A stretch of 64,000 bases of DNA from Hyphococcus sp. (GCA_028284345.1 JANQRY010000003.1:124001-188000), one strand, 5' to 3'. Positions 51,927 to 61,456 are shown, counted from the stretch's first letter. Program-made: numbers and translations. The notes: generated by a model not told the origin, from the sequence alone.

Positions 51927-53930
51927 ATGGCCAAAAACGCAGCGAGAAAGAAGGACGACGCCGACCTCTTCGGCGATTACTCAGCGAAGGATATTGAGGT
52001 CCTTGAGGGCCTTGAGCCGGTGCGCAAGCGCCCGGGCATGTATATCGGCGGCACGGACGAGAAGGCGCTGCACCATCTTTTCGCGGAAGTCCTCGACAAC
52101 GCCATGGACGAGGCGGTCGCCGGCCACGCCAGCCGCATCGAGGTCGAACTCTATGACGACGGCTATCTCTCGGTCACCGACAATGGCCGCGGCATTCCCG
52201 TCGACCCGCATCCGAAGTTCAAAAAGAAGTCCGCTCTCGAAGTCATCATGACGACGCTGCATTCGGGCGGAAAGTTCGACGGCAAGGCCTATGTGACGTC
52301 GGGCGGCCTGCACGGCGTCGGCGTGTCGGTGGTGAACGCGCTCTCCGACGACATGATCGTGGAGGTTTACCGCGCGCGCACCGCCTGGCAGCAGACCTAT
52401 GCAGAGGGCAAGCCGCGCTCGAAACTTGAAAAAATCGGGCCCGCCCACAACAAGCGCGGCACCCACGTCATGTTTCATCCCGATCCAAAAATTTTCGGGG
52501 CGAAGGCGGCGTTCAAGCCAGCGCGGCTTTTTAAAATGGCGCGCTCAAAAGCCTATCTTTTCGGCGGCGTCGAAATCCGCTGGAAATGCGCGCCCGAACT
52601 GATCAAGGACGAGACGCCCGCGGAAGAAGTCTTTCATTTTGAGCGCGGGCTCTCCGACTATCTAAAGTCGCTGGTCGGCGCCAAGCCGACGGTCACCGCC
52701 GACATGTTCACCGGCAAGGCCGAACAGAAAGGCGAAGGCGGCCACGGCAATTGCGAATGGGCTGTCGTCTGGGGCGCCGCCGGTTTCGGCGCCAAGGGCG
52801 CGGAGTCCGACGGGTTCGTCAATTCCTATTGCAACACCGTGCCGACGGCCGAAGGGGGCACGCACGAGGCGGGCCTGCGCTCGGCGCTGACCAAGGGCCT
52901 TAAGGCCTATGCCGAGCTTGCGGGAACCAAGAAGGCGAATGTCATCACCGCGGAGGACGTGCTCGGCACCGCCGGCGCCCTCCTCTCCGTCTTTGTGCGC
53001 AATCCGGAGTTTCAGGGGCAGACCAAGGACAAGCTGGCGACGGCGGAGGCGCAGAAGATTGTCGAGAACGCCGTGCGCCCCGCCTTCGACCACTGGCTGG
53101 CCTCAAACCCCAAGGAAGCGGGCCAGCTTGTCGACTGGGTCATCGACCGCGCCGACGAACGGGTGCGCCGGCGCAAGGAAAAGGAGGTCTCCCGCCAGAC
53201 GGCGACGCGCAAGCTGCGCCTGCCGGGCAAGCTCGCGGACTGTTCCTCGCCCGATCGTCTGACGACGGAGATTTTTCTTGTGGAGGGCGACAGCGCCGGC
53301 GGCTCAGCGAAACAGGCGCGCAACCGCGCGACGCAGGCGATTTATCCCATGAAAGGCAAAGTCCTGAACGTCGCTTCGGCGAGCCGCGACAAAATTCTTA
53401 ACAACGAAGAACTTCAAAACATTATTCAGGCTCTTGGCGCTGGCGTCGGCGCAAAATTCGACATCGAAAAGCTGCGCTACGGCAAGATCATCATCATGAC
53501 CGACGCCGACGTCGACGGCGCCCATATCGCCGCGCTCTTGATCACCTTCTTCCATCAGGAAATGCCGAACCTTATTCACGAAGGCCGGCTCTATCTGGCG
53601 CAACCGCCGCTCTTTCGCCTCTCGGCCGGGGGCAAGTCGGTTTACGCCATGACCGAATACGAACGCGACCGCCTGTTGAAGCAGGAATTCAAGGCGAACC
53701 AGAAGGTCGAGGTCGGACGCTTCAAGGGCCTCGGCGAAATGATGCCGGCGCAGCTCAAGGAAACCACCATGAACCCGGAAACGCGCACCCTCGCCCGCGT
53801 CGTCATCGCCGAAGACAAGCTCAAAGAAACCGACAAACTCGTCGACCGCCTCATGGGCAAAAAACCCGAAGCCCGCTTCCAGTTCATTCAGGAGAACGCG
53901 GCGTTTGTGGGGGACGCGCTGGATATTTAA
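51927..53930 (+). CDS. parE: DNA topoisomerase IV subunit B
   Basis: The 667-residue subunit has the GHKL ATPase (LDNAMDEAVAG, VTDNGRGIPVDP, GGLHGVGVSVVN), transducer domain, and TOPRIM domain with EGDSAGG and DADVDGAHI. The length and the missing GyrB-specific insert support ParE rather than GyrB. It decatenates replicated chromosomes with ParC. The ATG follows AGTAAAG. It is divergent from the Old Yellow Enzyme gene by about 100 bases. Confidence 0.96.
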   Translation: MAKNAARKKDDADLFGDYSAKDIEVLEGLEPVRKRPGMYIGGTDEKALHHLFAEVLDNAMDEAVAGHASRIEVELYDDGYLSVTDNGRGIPVDPHPKFKKKSALEVIMTTLHSGGKFDGKAYVTSGGLHGVGVSVVNALSDDMIVEVYRARTAWQQTYAEGKPRSKLEKIGPAHNKRGTHVMFHPDPKIFGAKAAFKPARLFKMARSKAYLFGGVEIRWKCAPELIKDETPAEEVFHFERGLSDYLKSLVGAKPTVTADMFTGKAEQKGEGGHGNCEWAVVWGAAGFGAKGAESDGFVNSYCNTVPTAEGGTHEAGLRSALTKGLKAYAELAGTKKANVITAEDVLGTAGALLSVFVRNPEFQGQTKDKLATAEAQKIVENAVRPAFDHWLASNPKEAGQLVDWVIDRADERVRRRKEKEVSRQTATRKLRLPGKLADCSSPDRLTTEIFLVEGDSAGGSAKQARNRATQAIYPMKGKVLNVASASRDKILNNEELQNIIQALGAGVGAKFDIEKLRYGKIIIMTDADVDGAHIAALLITFFHQEMPNLIHEGRLYLAQPPLFRLSAGGKSVYAMTEYERDRLLKQEFKANQKVEVGRFKGLGEMMPAQLKETTMNPETRTLARVVIAEDKLKETDKLVDRLMGKKPEARFQFIQENAAFVGDALDI

Positions 53931-54005
53931 CAGGCGCAAGATTGAGAGCGCGGCGCCGACGCCTCATATGGCGACGATGCGAAATCGAATTTCATCGGTC
54001 GTCTC

Positions 54006-54824
54006 ATGAACGGCGCAACCGTTCTTCTACTGATTATTGTCGGGGCCGCGCTGTTTTACGCAACGCGCCTGATGCAGCGTCGACGCCGTCGCGCCGCGCT
54101 GATGCAGACGCCGCTCGATGAACGCCACCGCGCCATCATTACCCGGCGCATTCCGTTGTATCAAAAAGTTCCCTTATATTTGCGCGGGCGCCTCGATGGA
54201 TTGATCAATCGCTTCCTCGACGAAATCCAGTTTGTCGGTCGTGACGGATTTGAGGTCTCCGAAGACGCGCGCGTCGTCATCGCGGCTCAGGCGTGTCTCC
54301 TCATTATGGGCCAGTCCCATCGCTGGTTCCCGACCCTCAAAAGCGTCATTCTTTATCCCGCCGCCTTTAAATCCAAGGCGAAAAAATTTGACGGCTATAT
54401 CCAGCATGACGGAACGCCGGTGCACACGGGCGAAAGCTGGATGCGCGGGCCTGTTGTTCTCGCCTGGGACCACGCCGCGTTCGGCGCCCTCGTCGATGAC
54501 GACGGACGGAATCTGGTGCTCCATGAATTCGCCCACCAGTTGGACGAAGCGACCGGGGTCGCCGACGGGGCGCCGCTGCTCGGCGAAGACCAGAACGCCG
54601 CGGGTTGGGGCCGCGTGTTTCAGGAGTCGTATGACCGTTTACGGCGCGACGTCGAAACCGGGCGGCCAACGGTATTCGACGCCTATGGCGCCAGCGCGCC
54701 AGCGGAGTTCTTCGCCGTCGCGGTCGAAACATTTTTCGAAAAGCCGCGCGACATGCACGCAGAGGAACCGCAAGTCTACAAAGAGATGACGCACTATTTC
54801 GGGTTCGACCCGGCGAAGTGGTGA
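54006..54824 (+). CDS. mtfA: Zinc-dependent peptidase MtfA-like, membrane-anchored
   Basis: This 272-residue protein has an N-terminal transmembrane helix (VLLLIIVGAALFYATRL) absent from E. coli MtfA. The MtfA domain follows, with IQFVGRDGFEVSEDARVVIAAQACLL, ESWMRGPVVLAWDHA and the zinc motif HEFAHQLDE. In enterics MtfA binds the Mlc repressor and affects sugar uptake. Here the membrane anchor may give another role. The start has no strong ribosome site. It stands between parE and the YggT gene. Confidence 0.9.
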   Translation: MNGATVLLLIIVGAALFYATRLMQRRRRRAALMQTPLDERHRAIITRRIPLYQKVPLYLRGRLDGLINRFLDEIQFVGRDGFEVSEDARVVIAAQACLLIMGQSHRWFPTLKSVILYPAAFKSKAKKFDGYIQHDGTPVHTGESWMRGPVVLAWDHAAFGALVDDDGRNLVLHEFAHQLDEATGVADGAPLLGEDQNAAGWGRVFQESYDRLRRDVETGRPTVFDAYGASAPAEFFAVAVETFFEKPRDMHAEEPQVYKEMTHYFGFDPAKW

Positions 54825-54855
54825 ATTGTCATGCGTGCGACGGCCAATCCCTGCC

Positions 54856-55152
54856 TCACACGCCAATGCGCAGGGCGATCCACTGGTTCATCATCTGCAG
54901 GAAATAGATGCCGAACAGGAGAATGAGCGGCGAGAGATCGAGCCCGCCCATATTGGGCATGGCGCGCCGGATCGGTCCGAGCAGCGGTTCGGTAAGCGCC
55001 ACAAGCGTGCGCCAGATCATGTCAACAATCTGGTTGTGGCGATTGATGACGTTGAAACCGATCAGCCAGGACATGATCACCATGGCGATGATCACGAAAA
55101 TATAGAGATCGAGGATCATGTCGATCAGGCTGAACACCGGCATCGGAATCAT
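54856..55152 (-). CDS. YggT-family membrane protein
   Basis: The 98-residue protein has two long hydrophobic segments (LYIFVIIAMVIMSWLIGF and LSPLILLFGIYFLQMMNQWI) around a loop containing PLLGPIRRAMPNMGGLDLSP, the YggT signature. YggT proteins are linked to cell division and envelope processes, but the mechanism is unclear. It lies on the opposite strand from mtfA. Confidence 0.92.
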   Translation of the reverse strand: MIPMPVFSLIDMILDLYIFVIIAMVIMSWLIGFNVINRHNQIVDMIWRTLVALTEPLLGPIRRAMPNMGGLDLSPLILLFGIYFLQMMNQWIALRIGV

Positions 55153-55224
55153 GGGTCCGCTCCGAAGGTCTTAAAAAAGGGTCAGCCGCCGACTTAGGGG
55201 CGCCCGCGGCGATATTCAACCGAA

Positions 55225-55620
55225 TCAAGGGGCAAGGGCGCGTCGTCGGCACAGAAGCGGGCTGGCGATGGCGCCGACGCGGACGAAACCGACGCCGTCG
55301 CGGGCGACGATCATCAGCGAGATATCCGCCGTCGCCGCCTCGTTGGTGGAAAACGGCACGCCGTCGGCGGCCCATAGAAGCCGGCCCCCGACATTCGCCA
55401 TGGCCGTCTGTCCTTCCCAGCAGCCCGTATAGGCGCAGACCGAAAAACGCCCGTCGGCGCGCGCGGCGATGGCCATGGGCGTCGTTTCGGTCTCCGGCTT
55501 GGCGGCGCAGGAATCGACGGTGCACCAGACCTCGATGTCGTTGGCGCAGACCCAGCGATCAGGCGGGATCTCCGACTTAGACGACGACATCAGCGCAGCG
55601 AGAATGAGGGCGAATTTCAT
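55225..55620 (-). CDS. Small exported cysteine-containing protein, unknown function
   Basis: The 131-residue protein has a short hydrophobic N-terminus (MKFALILAALMSSS) and then a region with paired cysteines: RWVCANDIEVWCTVDSC, SVCAYTGCWEG and LLCRRR. Even cysteine spacing suggests disulfides in the periplasm. I do not recognise a family. Codon use is ordinary for the window. It sits between the YggT gene and tRNA-Ala with no clear operon partners. Confidence 0.7.
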   Translation of the reverse strand: MKFALILAALMSSSKSEIPPDRWVCANDIEVWCTVDSCAAKPETETTPMAIAARADGRFSVCAYTGCWEGQTAMANVGGRLLWAADGVPFSTNEAATADISLMIVARDGVGFVRVGAIASPLLCRRRALAP

Positions 55621-55757
55621 GGCGGCCTCCGGCTTCGAACCCGGGCAGCCTATCGCGCGCCCGCGCCGATTGACAGGTCCGCCGGCAAGGCCCTAAGACG
55701 CCGCTTCCCAAATGCGGGGCCTTTCAGCGACAGCGTCGCCCGCCCCGCGCCCGGATC

Positions 55758-55833
55758 GGGGCTGTAGCTCAGTTGGGAGAGCGCTACGTTCGCAACGTAG
55801 AGGTCAGGGGTTCGATTCCCCTCAGCTCCACCA
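55758..55833 (+). tRNA. tRNA-Ala (anticodon CGC)
   Basis: 76 bases including CCA fold normally: acceptor GGGGCTG/CAGCTCC (one G-T pair), D arm TAGCTCAGTTGGGAGAGC, anticodon stem CTACG/CGTAG with loop TTCGCAA, and T arm AGGGGTTCGATTCCCCT. CGC reads GCG alanine codons, useful in this GC-rich genome. Confidence 0.96.
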
Positions 55834-55890
55834 CCCTTCGCCTGCCGCGCGGGCTACGTTGCATCAGTGGATCGTGCTACCACGCGCGAC

Positions 55891-56685
55891 ATGACCCTTC
55901 TCGACGCCCTCCTTTTCTCCCTCGTCAATCTCGCCGTCGTCCTGGCGCTCCTGACCCTTCTCTGGGTCGTCAGTGTGCGCATCAAGGACGCAAGCATCAT
56001 TGATATCGCCTGGGGGCCGGCTTGCGCGCTGCCGGCGGTTCTGACCTATTTCCGGCTGGAGACGCCGGACCCGCACGCCGCGCTGTTGGCGGCGCTGGTC
56101 TCGCTCTGGGCGGCGCGGCTTGCGATCTATCTCGGGCGGCGCAATCTCGGCCACGGCGAAGACGTTCGCTATCGCAAGATGCGCGAGGCGCAGGGCTCGG
56201 ATGCGGCTTTCGCGCGCTGGTCGCTGCCCTGCGTTTATTGGCTGCAAGGCGCGGTCGCGTGGTTTGTCTCCCTGCCGGTGCAGTGGGGGCAGTTCGGCGG
56301 CGGCGATCTCGGTGTTCTCGCCTGGATCGGAACCGGGGTTTTCGTGATCGGTCTCTTTTGCGAAGCCATCGGCGATCTTCAGCTTGCCGCCTTCAAGGCC
56401 GATCCCGCCAATAAGGGCAAGCTCATGACGGAAGGTCTGTGGTCGTGGACGCGCCACCCGAATTATTTCGGCGACGCCGCCGTCTGGGTCGGGCTGACGC
56501 TGATCGCCCTTGAAAGCCCCCTTGGGCCGTACACGATTTTGTCGCCGGTGGTGATGATTTTCTTCCTCGTCGCCGTTTCCGGCAAGGCGCTGACCGAGCG
56601 CATGCTGGAAAAGAAATACCCGGACTACGCGGCCTACAAACGCCGCACGTCCGGCTTCATTCCCTGGCCGCCCGCGCGCAACTGA
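55891..56685 (+). CDS. DUF1295 (steroid-reductase-like) membrane protein
   Basis: The 264-residue polytopic protein ends in the DUF1295 signature: GLWSWTRHPNYFGDAAVWVGL then LLEKKYPDYAAYKRRTSGFIPWPP-like sequence. RHPNYFG is the isoprenylcysteine methyltransferase/steroid 5-alpha-reductase-type cofactor region. Substrate is unknown; roles in quinone or lipid modification are possible. I choose ATG 55891; an in-frame GTG at 55867 adds eight residues. It follows tRNA-Ala by 57 bases. Confidence 0.88.
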   Translation: MTLLDALLFSLVNLAVVLALLTLLWVVSVRIKDASIIDIAWGPACALPAVLTYFRLETPDPHAALLAALVSLWAARLAIYLGRRNLGHGEDVRYRKMREAQGSDAAFARWSLPCVYWLQGAVAWFVSLPVQWGQFGGGDLGVLAWIGTGVFVIGLFCEAIGDLQLAAFKADPANKGKLMTEGLWSWTRHPNYFGDAAVWVGLTLIALESPLGPYTILSPVVMIFFLVAVSGKALTERMLEKKYPDYAAYKRRTSGFIPWPPARN

Positions 56686-56751
56686 CAAAAGAGGAAGCCG
56701 CAACGCCGGCGCCGCGCTAAGGTCCCGTTACAACGTCAGGGAGCAGATCGC

Positions 56752-58359
56752 ATGACCGGCGCGCGCGACCCCCGCGAGTCTATCGGCGAATTCGACTATG
56801 TCATTGTCGGCGCAGGCTCTGCGGGCTGCGTCCTCGCCAATCGCCTTTCCGCCAACCCGAAAACCCGCGTCTGCCTCCTTGAGGCCGGCGGCCCCGACAA
56901 GGACCCGCTCATTGACGCACCATTGGGGTTCGCATTTTTTCCGCCCTGGTCGACGGTGAACTGGAAATTCGATACGGCGCCGCAAAGGCATCTCAACAAC
57001 CGGACCTGTTTTCAACCGCGCGGCCGCGTCCTCGGCGGATCGAGCGCGATCAACGCCATGATCTACATTCGCGGCAGCCGCCGCGACTATGATCGCTGGG
57101 AGGCCGCTGGCGCAAGCGGCTGGGGCTGGGACGATGTCCTCCCCTATTTCAAGAAGGCGGAAAACAACGAACGAGGCGAAGACGCGTTTCACGGCGCCGG
57201 CGGCCCATTGAACGTTGCGGATCTGCGCTATAAAAATCCGTTGTCGGATATTTTCCTGAAAGCCGCCGCCGAACTGCAACTGCCCGCCAATGACGACTTT
57301 AACGGCGCGGCGCAGGACGGCGTCGGGTTTTATCAGGTGACGCAAAAAGACGGCCGGCGCTGGTCGTCGGCGCGCGCCTATCTTGACGCCGTCAAGCCCC
57401 GTCGAAACCTGCATATTGAAACAGGCGCGCACGCCGAACGCGTTCTCCTTGACGGCAAGCGCGCCATCGGCGTCGCCTTCCGGCAGGGATCGGAACATAA
57501 AACCGTTTCGGCAAGGGCGGAGGTTGTTCTCAGCACCGGCGCGTTTCAGTCGCCGCAGCTGCTTCAGCTTTCTGGCGTCGGCGACGACGCGCATCTGCGC
57601 GACAAGGGCGTCGACGTCGTTGTCGATCTGCCGGCGGTGGGCCAAAACCTCCAGGACCATCTCGACTGGACGGCGATCCACAAAGCGAAAACGCCCCATT
57701 CGGTCGGTCTCCATGCGGGCTTTGCGGGCGCGCTGCCAAAATCCATTAGCGCCTACCGCAAGAAAGGCGAAGGGCCGATCACCTCGAACCTCGCCGAGTG
57801 CGGCGGGTTCTTGAGAACCGATGCGTCCGAAGACGAACCCGATATCCAACTGCATTTCGTGACCGGCATGGTCGACGATCACGGGCGCAAGCGCCATCTG
57901 GGCGCGGGGATTTCGTGCCATGTCTGCATCCTGCGCCCCCGCAGTCGCGGAACCGTGACGCTGGCGTCGGCGGACGCGATGGCGCCGCCCGTAATCGATC
58001 CGAACTTCCTCAGCGATGAAGACGACCTCGTCCGTCTCATGAAGGGCGCGCGCATTGTTGAGCGCTTATTCGCCGCGCCGGCGTTTGAAGGGATTATCGG
58101 CGAGCGGTTCTATTCAAAACCCGGTTGCGACGACGACGCGCTCGAAGCTCATATCCGCGCCCACGCCGACACGATCTATCACCCCGTCGGCACCTGCGCC
58201 ATCGGAACGGTCGTCGATCCGCAATTGCGCGTTAAAGGCGTTGGCGGGCTACGCGTCGCCGACGCCTCCGTGATGCCGCTGCTCGTTTCCGGCAACACTA
58301 ACGCCCCGTCGATCATGATCGGCGAAAAGGCGTCAGATTTAATCTTATCCGCTCACTGA
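56752..58359 (+). CDS. GMC-family FAD oxidoreductase (choline/alcohol dehydrogenase-like)
   Basis: The 535-residue flavoprotein has the Rossmann motif DYVIVGAGSAGCVLANRLS, the GMC signature GRVLGGSSAINAMIYIRGSRRDYDRW and the C-terminal catalytic region TIYHPVGTCAIGTVVDPQLRV...GNTNAPSIMIGEKASDLI. It oxidises primary alcohols, as do choline dehydrogenase and AlkJ, donating electrons to the respiratory chain. GGGAG lies upstream of the ATG. No betaine aldehyde dehydrogenase is adjacent, so choline specificity is not supported. Its end overlaps the ATP-grasp gene on the other strand by 15 bases. Confidence 0.93.
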   Translation: MTGARDPRESIGEFDYVIVGAGSAGCVLANRLSANPKTRVCLLEAGGPDKDPLIDAPLGFAFFPPWSTVNWKFDTAPQRHLNNRTCFQPRGRVLGGSSAINAMIYIRGSRRDYDRWEAAGASGWGWDDVLPYFKKAENNERGEDAFHGAGGPLNVADLRYKNPLSDIFLKAAAELQLPANDDFNGAAQDGVGFYQVTQKDGRRWSSARAYLDAVKPRRNLHIETGAHAERVLLDGKRAIGVAFRQGSEHKTVSARAEVVLSTGAFQSPQLLQLSGVGDDAHLRDKGVDVVVDLPAVGQNLQDHLDWTAIHKAKTPHSVGLHAGFAGALPKSISAYRKKGEGPITSNLAECGGFLRTDASEDEPDIQLHFVTGMVDDHGRKRHLGAGISCHVCILRPRSRGTVTLASADAMAPPVIDPNFLSDEDDLVRLMKGARIVERLFAAPAFEGIIGERFYSKPGCDDDALEAHIRAHADTIYHPVGTCAIGTVVDPQLRVKGVGGLRVADASVMPLLVSGNTNAPSIMIGEKASDLILSAH

Positions 58360-59361
58360 CGTTTCTGGCGCCGCATCGGCTTTCGCCGCCGCCGCCTCAC
58401 CCGCCAAGGGCGATGCCGGCGCCGCCGCCGCCAGTTCCTTCGCGATTTCGACGCGCCGGGCGGCGGAATGATTTTCCAGCGAAATTTTTTCCGCCTGCTG
58501 CAAGACAAAGCGCATGCCGCGGCGATTGGCGATTTGGATGGAGATGCCGGGCCGGCCGTTCAGCTCCAGGAGCAGCGGCCCGCGCTCGCGGTCGAGCACG
58601 ATATCGACGCCGATATAGCCGAGACCGGTAACGTCGTAGGAGCGCGCGGCCATCATCAGAATATCGTCCCAATACGGCGCCTGCACGTTTTCAAGGGGAT
58701 GGGCGGTGTCGGGATGCAATTCGATGAGCTGGTCGTGCTGCATCGCCTGGCGCGTAAACCCCGTCGCAATGTCGATGCCGACGCCGACGCCGCCGCGATG
58801 CAGATTGGCCTTGCCGTCGGACTCCGCCGTCGGCAGGCGCAGCATGGCGAAGACGGGAACGCCGCGCAACACGATAACGCGAATATCGGGAACGCCCTTG
58901 AAAGAGATCTTGCCGAAAACGTCATCGAACTTCACGCGATATTCGACCATCGCGACGTCCGTTTGCCCGCCCAGCGAATACATGCCCGAGAGGATGTTGT
59001 TGATCTGAAAACGGATGACATCCATCGTGATGCGCCGCCCGCTCGCCATGCGCCAGCCGCCGCGCAGGGGCGAATCGACAACGATGATGCCCTTGCCTTG
59101 CGAACCTTGCGCCGGCTTGATGACGAAGCCGTCGTCGCGCATGAGGAGATCCGGAAGATGCTTCATGTCGCGCGCATCGCGCACGACGCCGAAGAGCTCC
59201 GGCGTTGGGATCATCGCCGCCTGGGCCACGCGTTTTGTCTCAAGCTTGTCGTCGACAAGGCGAAGCAGCTTGCGCGGATTGTTCGGGTTGACGTAGTTGA
59301 TGTTGCGTTCGTTGATGCCGATGACGCCGTTTTGCCGAAGTTTTCGGATCGATTTCAGCAT
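58345..59361 (-). CDS. RimK-like ATP-grasp ligase (alpha-L-glutamate ligase-like)
   Basis: This 338-residue ATP-grasp enzyme shows GVIGINERNINYVNPNNPRKLLRLVDDKLETKRVAQAAMIPTPELFGV at the start, GFVIKPAQGSQGKGIIVV as the nucleotide lysine loop, and LLLELNGRPGISIQIANRRGM with the metal-binding Glu/Asn. It belongs to the group annotated alpha-L-glutamate ligase-like and probably forms an amide bond with an amino acid. An Ala-rich tail of about 25 residues follows the domain. It is the last gene of a leftward trio with the transglutaminase-like and retropepsin-like genes (3 bases between this and the transglutaminase). Confidence 0.9.
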   Translation of the reverse strand: MLKSIRKLRQNGVIGINERNINYVNPNNPRKLLRLVDDKLETKRVAQAAMIPTPELFGVVRDARDMKHLPDLLMRDDGFVIKPAQGSQGKGIIVVDSPLRGGWRMASGRRITMDVIRFQINNILSGMYSLGGQTDVAMVEYRVKFDDVFGKISFKGVPDIRVIVLRGVPVFAMLRLPTAESDGKANLHRGGVGVGIDIATGFTRQAMQHDQLIELHPDTAHPLENVQAPYWDDILMMAARSYDVTGLGYIGVDIVLDRERGPLLLELNGRPGISIQIANRRGMRFVLQQAEKISLENHSAARRVEIAKELAAAAPASPLAGEAAAAKADAAPETSVSG

Positions 59362-59364
59362 CGC

Positions 59365-60906
59365 TTATCTCGAAAGCTCCCGAAAGCGCCATAACTCGGA
59401 GAGGCGCAGCCCCGTATACCGGCCCATCAACACGCACAGCCCCATCAGCACCAGAAGCAGTTCCGGGAACTGGTACATCCAGTATTCCACAAAATCGTTG
59501 GTCATGGCGAGATAGGTGACAGCAGCGACGGCAAGAGAGCCCAATCCCTGCTTGATCGCCTCGCCGGCGGAGGTCTCCTCCCAGACGATCGACATGCGCT
59601 CAATGGTCATGGTCAGGATGACGATGGGGAACAGGGAGATGGACAAGCCGATGGCCTGATTGGAATTGGTCAGCGCGATGGTGATGCCGGCCATGACCAT
59701 GACGATAAAAATGACAACGACGGCGAGCCGCGGCACCAGCAGCAATTGCAACCGTTCCAGATAAAACCGCAGGGCCAGCCCCAGCGCGATCAGCAGCGAG
59801 AATAACAACAGCCCGTTGAGAAGCGCCGTCTCGCGGAACGCAATGCCGATGAGCACCGGCATGAAGGTGCCCAGGGTTTTAACGCCGATGAACTGGCGCA
59901 GAAAGACAAGGATCGTAATCCCCACCGGGATCGTGATCAGCACCTTGTAGACAAGCTGGGTCGTCAGGGGCAGATCGCTGAAAGTGAAAATGTGCTCAAG
60001 CCCGCCCCAACGATCATCGCCGCCGCGCTTGACGAGTTCGACAGCAGAATTGCGCCGTTCCTGCAGGGCCAGTTGAACGGCGACGTCGCCGACGCCGGTC
60101 GCCCGGACAAGATCGCGGGCGCCGTACCAGATCGTGAAGAAGCGCGATTGCGGGCCTTCCGGAAAGAAACGGAAATCCTCGCCGTCCATGTGGTATTCGA
60201 GCCAGTGTTTCAGCTCGACGCGGCGGCGGCTTTCGGTCAGGAAAACGCCGTTGGCGATGCGCGCCGGCACGCCGGCGGCGCGTAAGGTTTCCGTCGCCAG
60301 TTCAAGACGACTGAGATTGCCCGGGCCGTCGAGCAGGACGGCCAGTTCGTCGGCGTAGAGTTCGCCTTCGTCGCGGGGTTTGAAGATTTCCGCGATGGCG
60401 AGGTCCACATAGGACCGGTCGTCCGCCGAACGCCGGCGCAGATCGCCCGTCCAGACGATAAACGCCTGGCGGCGGATCGGCTCTTCTTCAAAACCCGCCG
60501 GCTCCGGGTCAGCGGCGCGAAAGGCGCCCGGCAACGGCGTCGCCGCCGTCTCACCGGTCGTCTGCGCCGTATAGCGCAACACCTTGCGGTTGTTCGGATA
60601 GCGATAGGTCCAGATCGCCTTGCGGTTGCGGGTCTGGCGTTCCGTCGACAGGCTGAGGCCGAAGGGTCCGTTGTAAAACTGCTCCTGCGGAAAGGTGCGC
60701 GCCACGTCGCCCGCCGGCAGGTAGACTTCAATGCGCGCCGGCTCGTCCTGGCCTTCGAATTCAAGATAGATCTCGAAATCCCAGACGCTCGTCATGACGC
60801 CCGGCGCAACCGGATATCCCAGCGAAATCGTCTTGATGCAGAATATGGCGCCGCCTGCTGCGATCAGGGCAAAGCCCAGCAGAATGGCGTGGCGAATGCT
60901 ATTCAT
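59365..60906 (-). CDS. Inactive transglutaminase fused to seven transmembrane helices
   Basis: The 513-residue protein has an N-terminal anchor (HAILLGFALIAAGGAIFCI), a periplasmic transglutaminase-like domain (LELATETLRAAGVPARIANGVFLTE and HWLEYHMDGEDFRFFPEG), then about seven helices from ITIPVGITILVFLRQFIG to the C-terminus. The position where active transglutaminases carry the nucleophilic Cys holds GNLSRLELAT, so catalysis is unlikely. It may be a receptor or scaffold for peptides. Its ATG overlaps the retropepsin stop by 8 bases. The trio is a conserved gene set of unknown role. Confidence 0.9.
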   Translation of the reverse strand: MNSIRHAILLGFALIAAGGAIFCIKTISLGYPVAPGVMTSVWDFEIYLEFEGQDEPARIEVYLPAGDVARTFPQEQFYNGPFGLSLSTERQTRNRKAIWTYRYPNNRKVLRYTAQTTGETAATPLPGAFRAADPEPAGFEEEPIRRQAFIVWTGDLRRRSADDRSYVDLAIAEIFKPRDEGELYADELAVLLDGPGNLSRLELATETLRAAGVPARIANGVFLTESRRRVELKHWLEYHMDGEDFRFFPEGPQSRFFTIWYGARDLVRATGVGDVAVQLALQERRNSAVELVKRGGDDRWGGLEHIFTFSDLPLTTQLVYKVLITIPVGITILVFLRQFIGVKTLGTFMPVLIGIAFRETALLNGLLLFSLLIALGLALRFYLERLQLLLVPRLAVVVIFIVMVMAGITIALTNSNQAIGLSISLFPIVILTMTIERMSIVWEETSAGEAIKQGLGSLAVAAVTYLAMTNDFVEYWMYQFPELLLVLMGLCVLMGRYTGLRLSELWRFRELSR

Positions 60907-61456
60907 CGGCGTCCTTGCCGCAGGGCCGATCAGACGTGAAGGTCTTCCCCGGATCGACGATGATGCGGTTGGCCAGAAATTCGCGGCCGACCAGCACGTC
61001 ATATTCAAACTCGGCGCGATTGGCGAGGTTGATTTCCGCGCGCCCCTCGACGCCGCCGACGCAGATCGGCATACGGATTACCGGCCGGCGGATGGTGCCG
61101 CCGACTTTCTTCTTGATTTGCACAAAGCGAATGACGTTCTGATCGTACCGGATCGACCGGCCGCCGCGACCGACAAGGCGAAAGCGAACCCAGTTGTCGC
61201 GTTTGCCGCGCTTGTAGACTTCGACGTCGCGCGCGTGGATTGAACTGGTGTCGGCGCCGGTGTCGAGCTTGCCTTTGAGTTCGAGGGCGAGATTGCCGAT
61301 CTGGACGTTTTCCAGATAGCCGAGCCGGACCGGGTCTTCGAGATCTGCCGCCGCCGCCCCGGCCTCAACCGGATCATCCTTAGCGCGCGCCTCGGCCGAC
61401 GCAAACGCCACCGCGGCGGCTATGGCGGCCGCAAAAAATTGAACCCGGAATACCAT
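60899..61456 (-). CDS. Retropepsin-like aspartyl protease (RimB/COG4067-type)
   Basis: The 185-residue protein has a signal peptide (FFAAAIAAAVAFASAEARA) and a single retropepsin domain with the catalytic LDTGADTSSIHARDVE, where Asp-Thr-Gly is visible, then FEYDVLVGREFLANRIIVDPG. It is expected to dimerise in the periplasm to form a full active site. Misnamed ATP-dependent zinc protease in databases. I start at ATG 61456, where the signal peptide begins and GAAGG lies upstream. First gene of the trio. Confidence 0.87.
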   Translation of the reverse strand: MVFRVQFFAAAIAAAVAFASAEARAKDDPVEAGAAAADLEDPVRLGYLENVQIGNLALELKGKLDTGADTSSIHARDVEVYKRGKRDNWVRFRLVGRGGRSIRYDQNVIRFVQIKKKVGGTIRRPVIRMPICVGGVEGRAEINLANRAEFEYDVLVGREFLANRIIVDPGKTFTSDRPCGKDADE

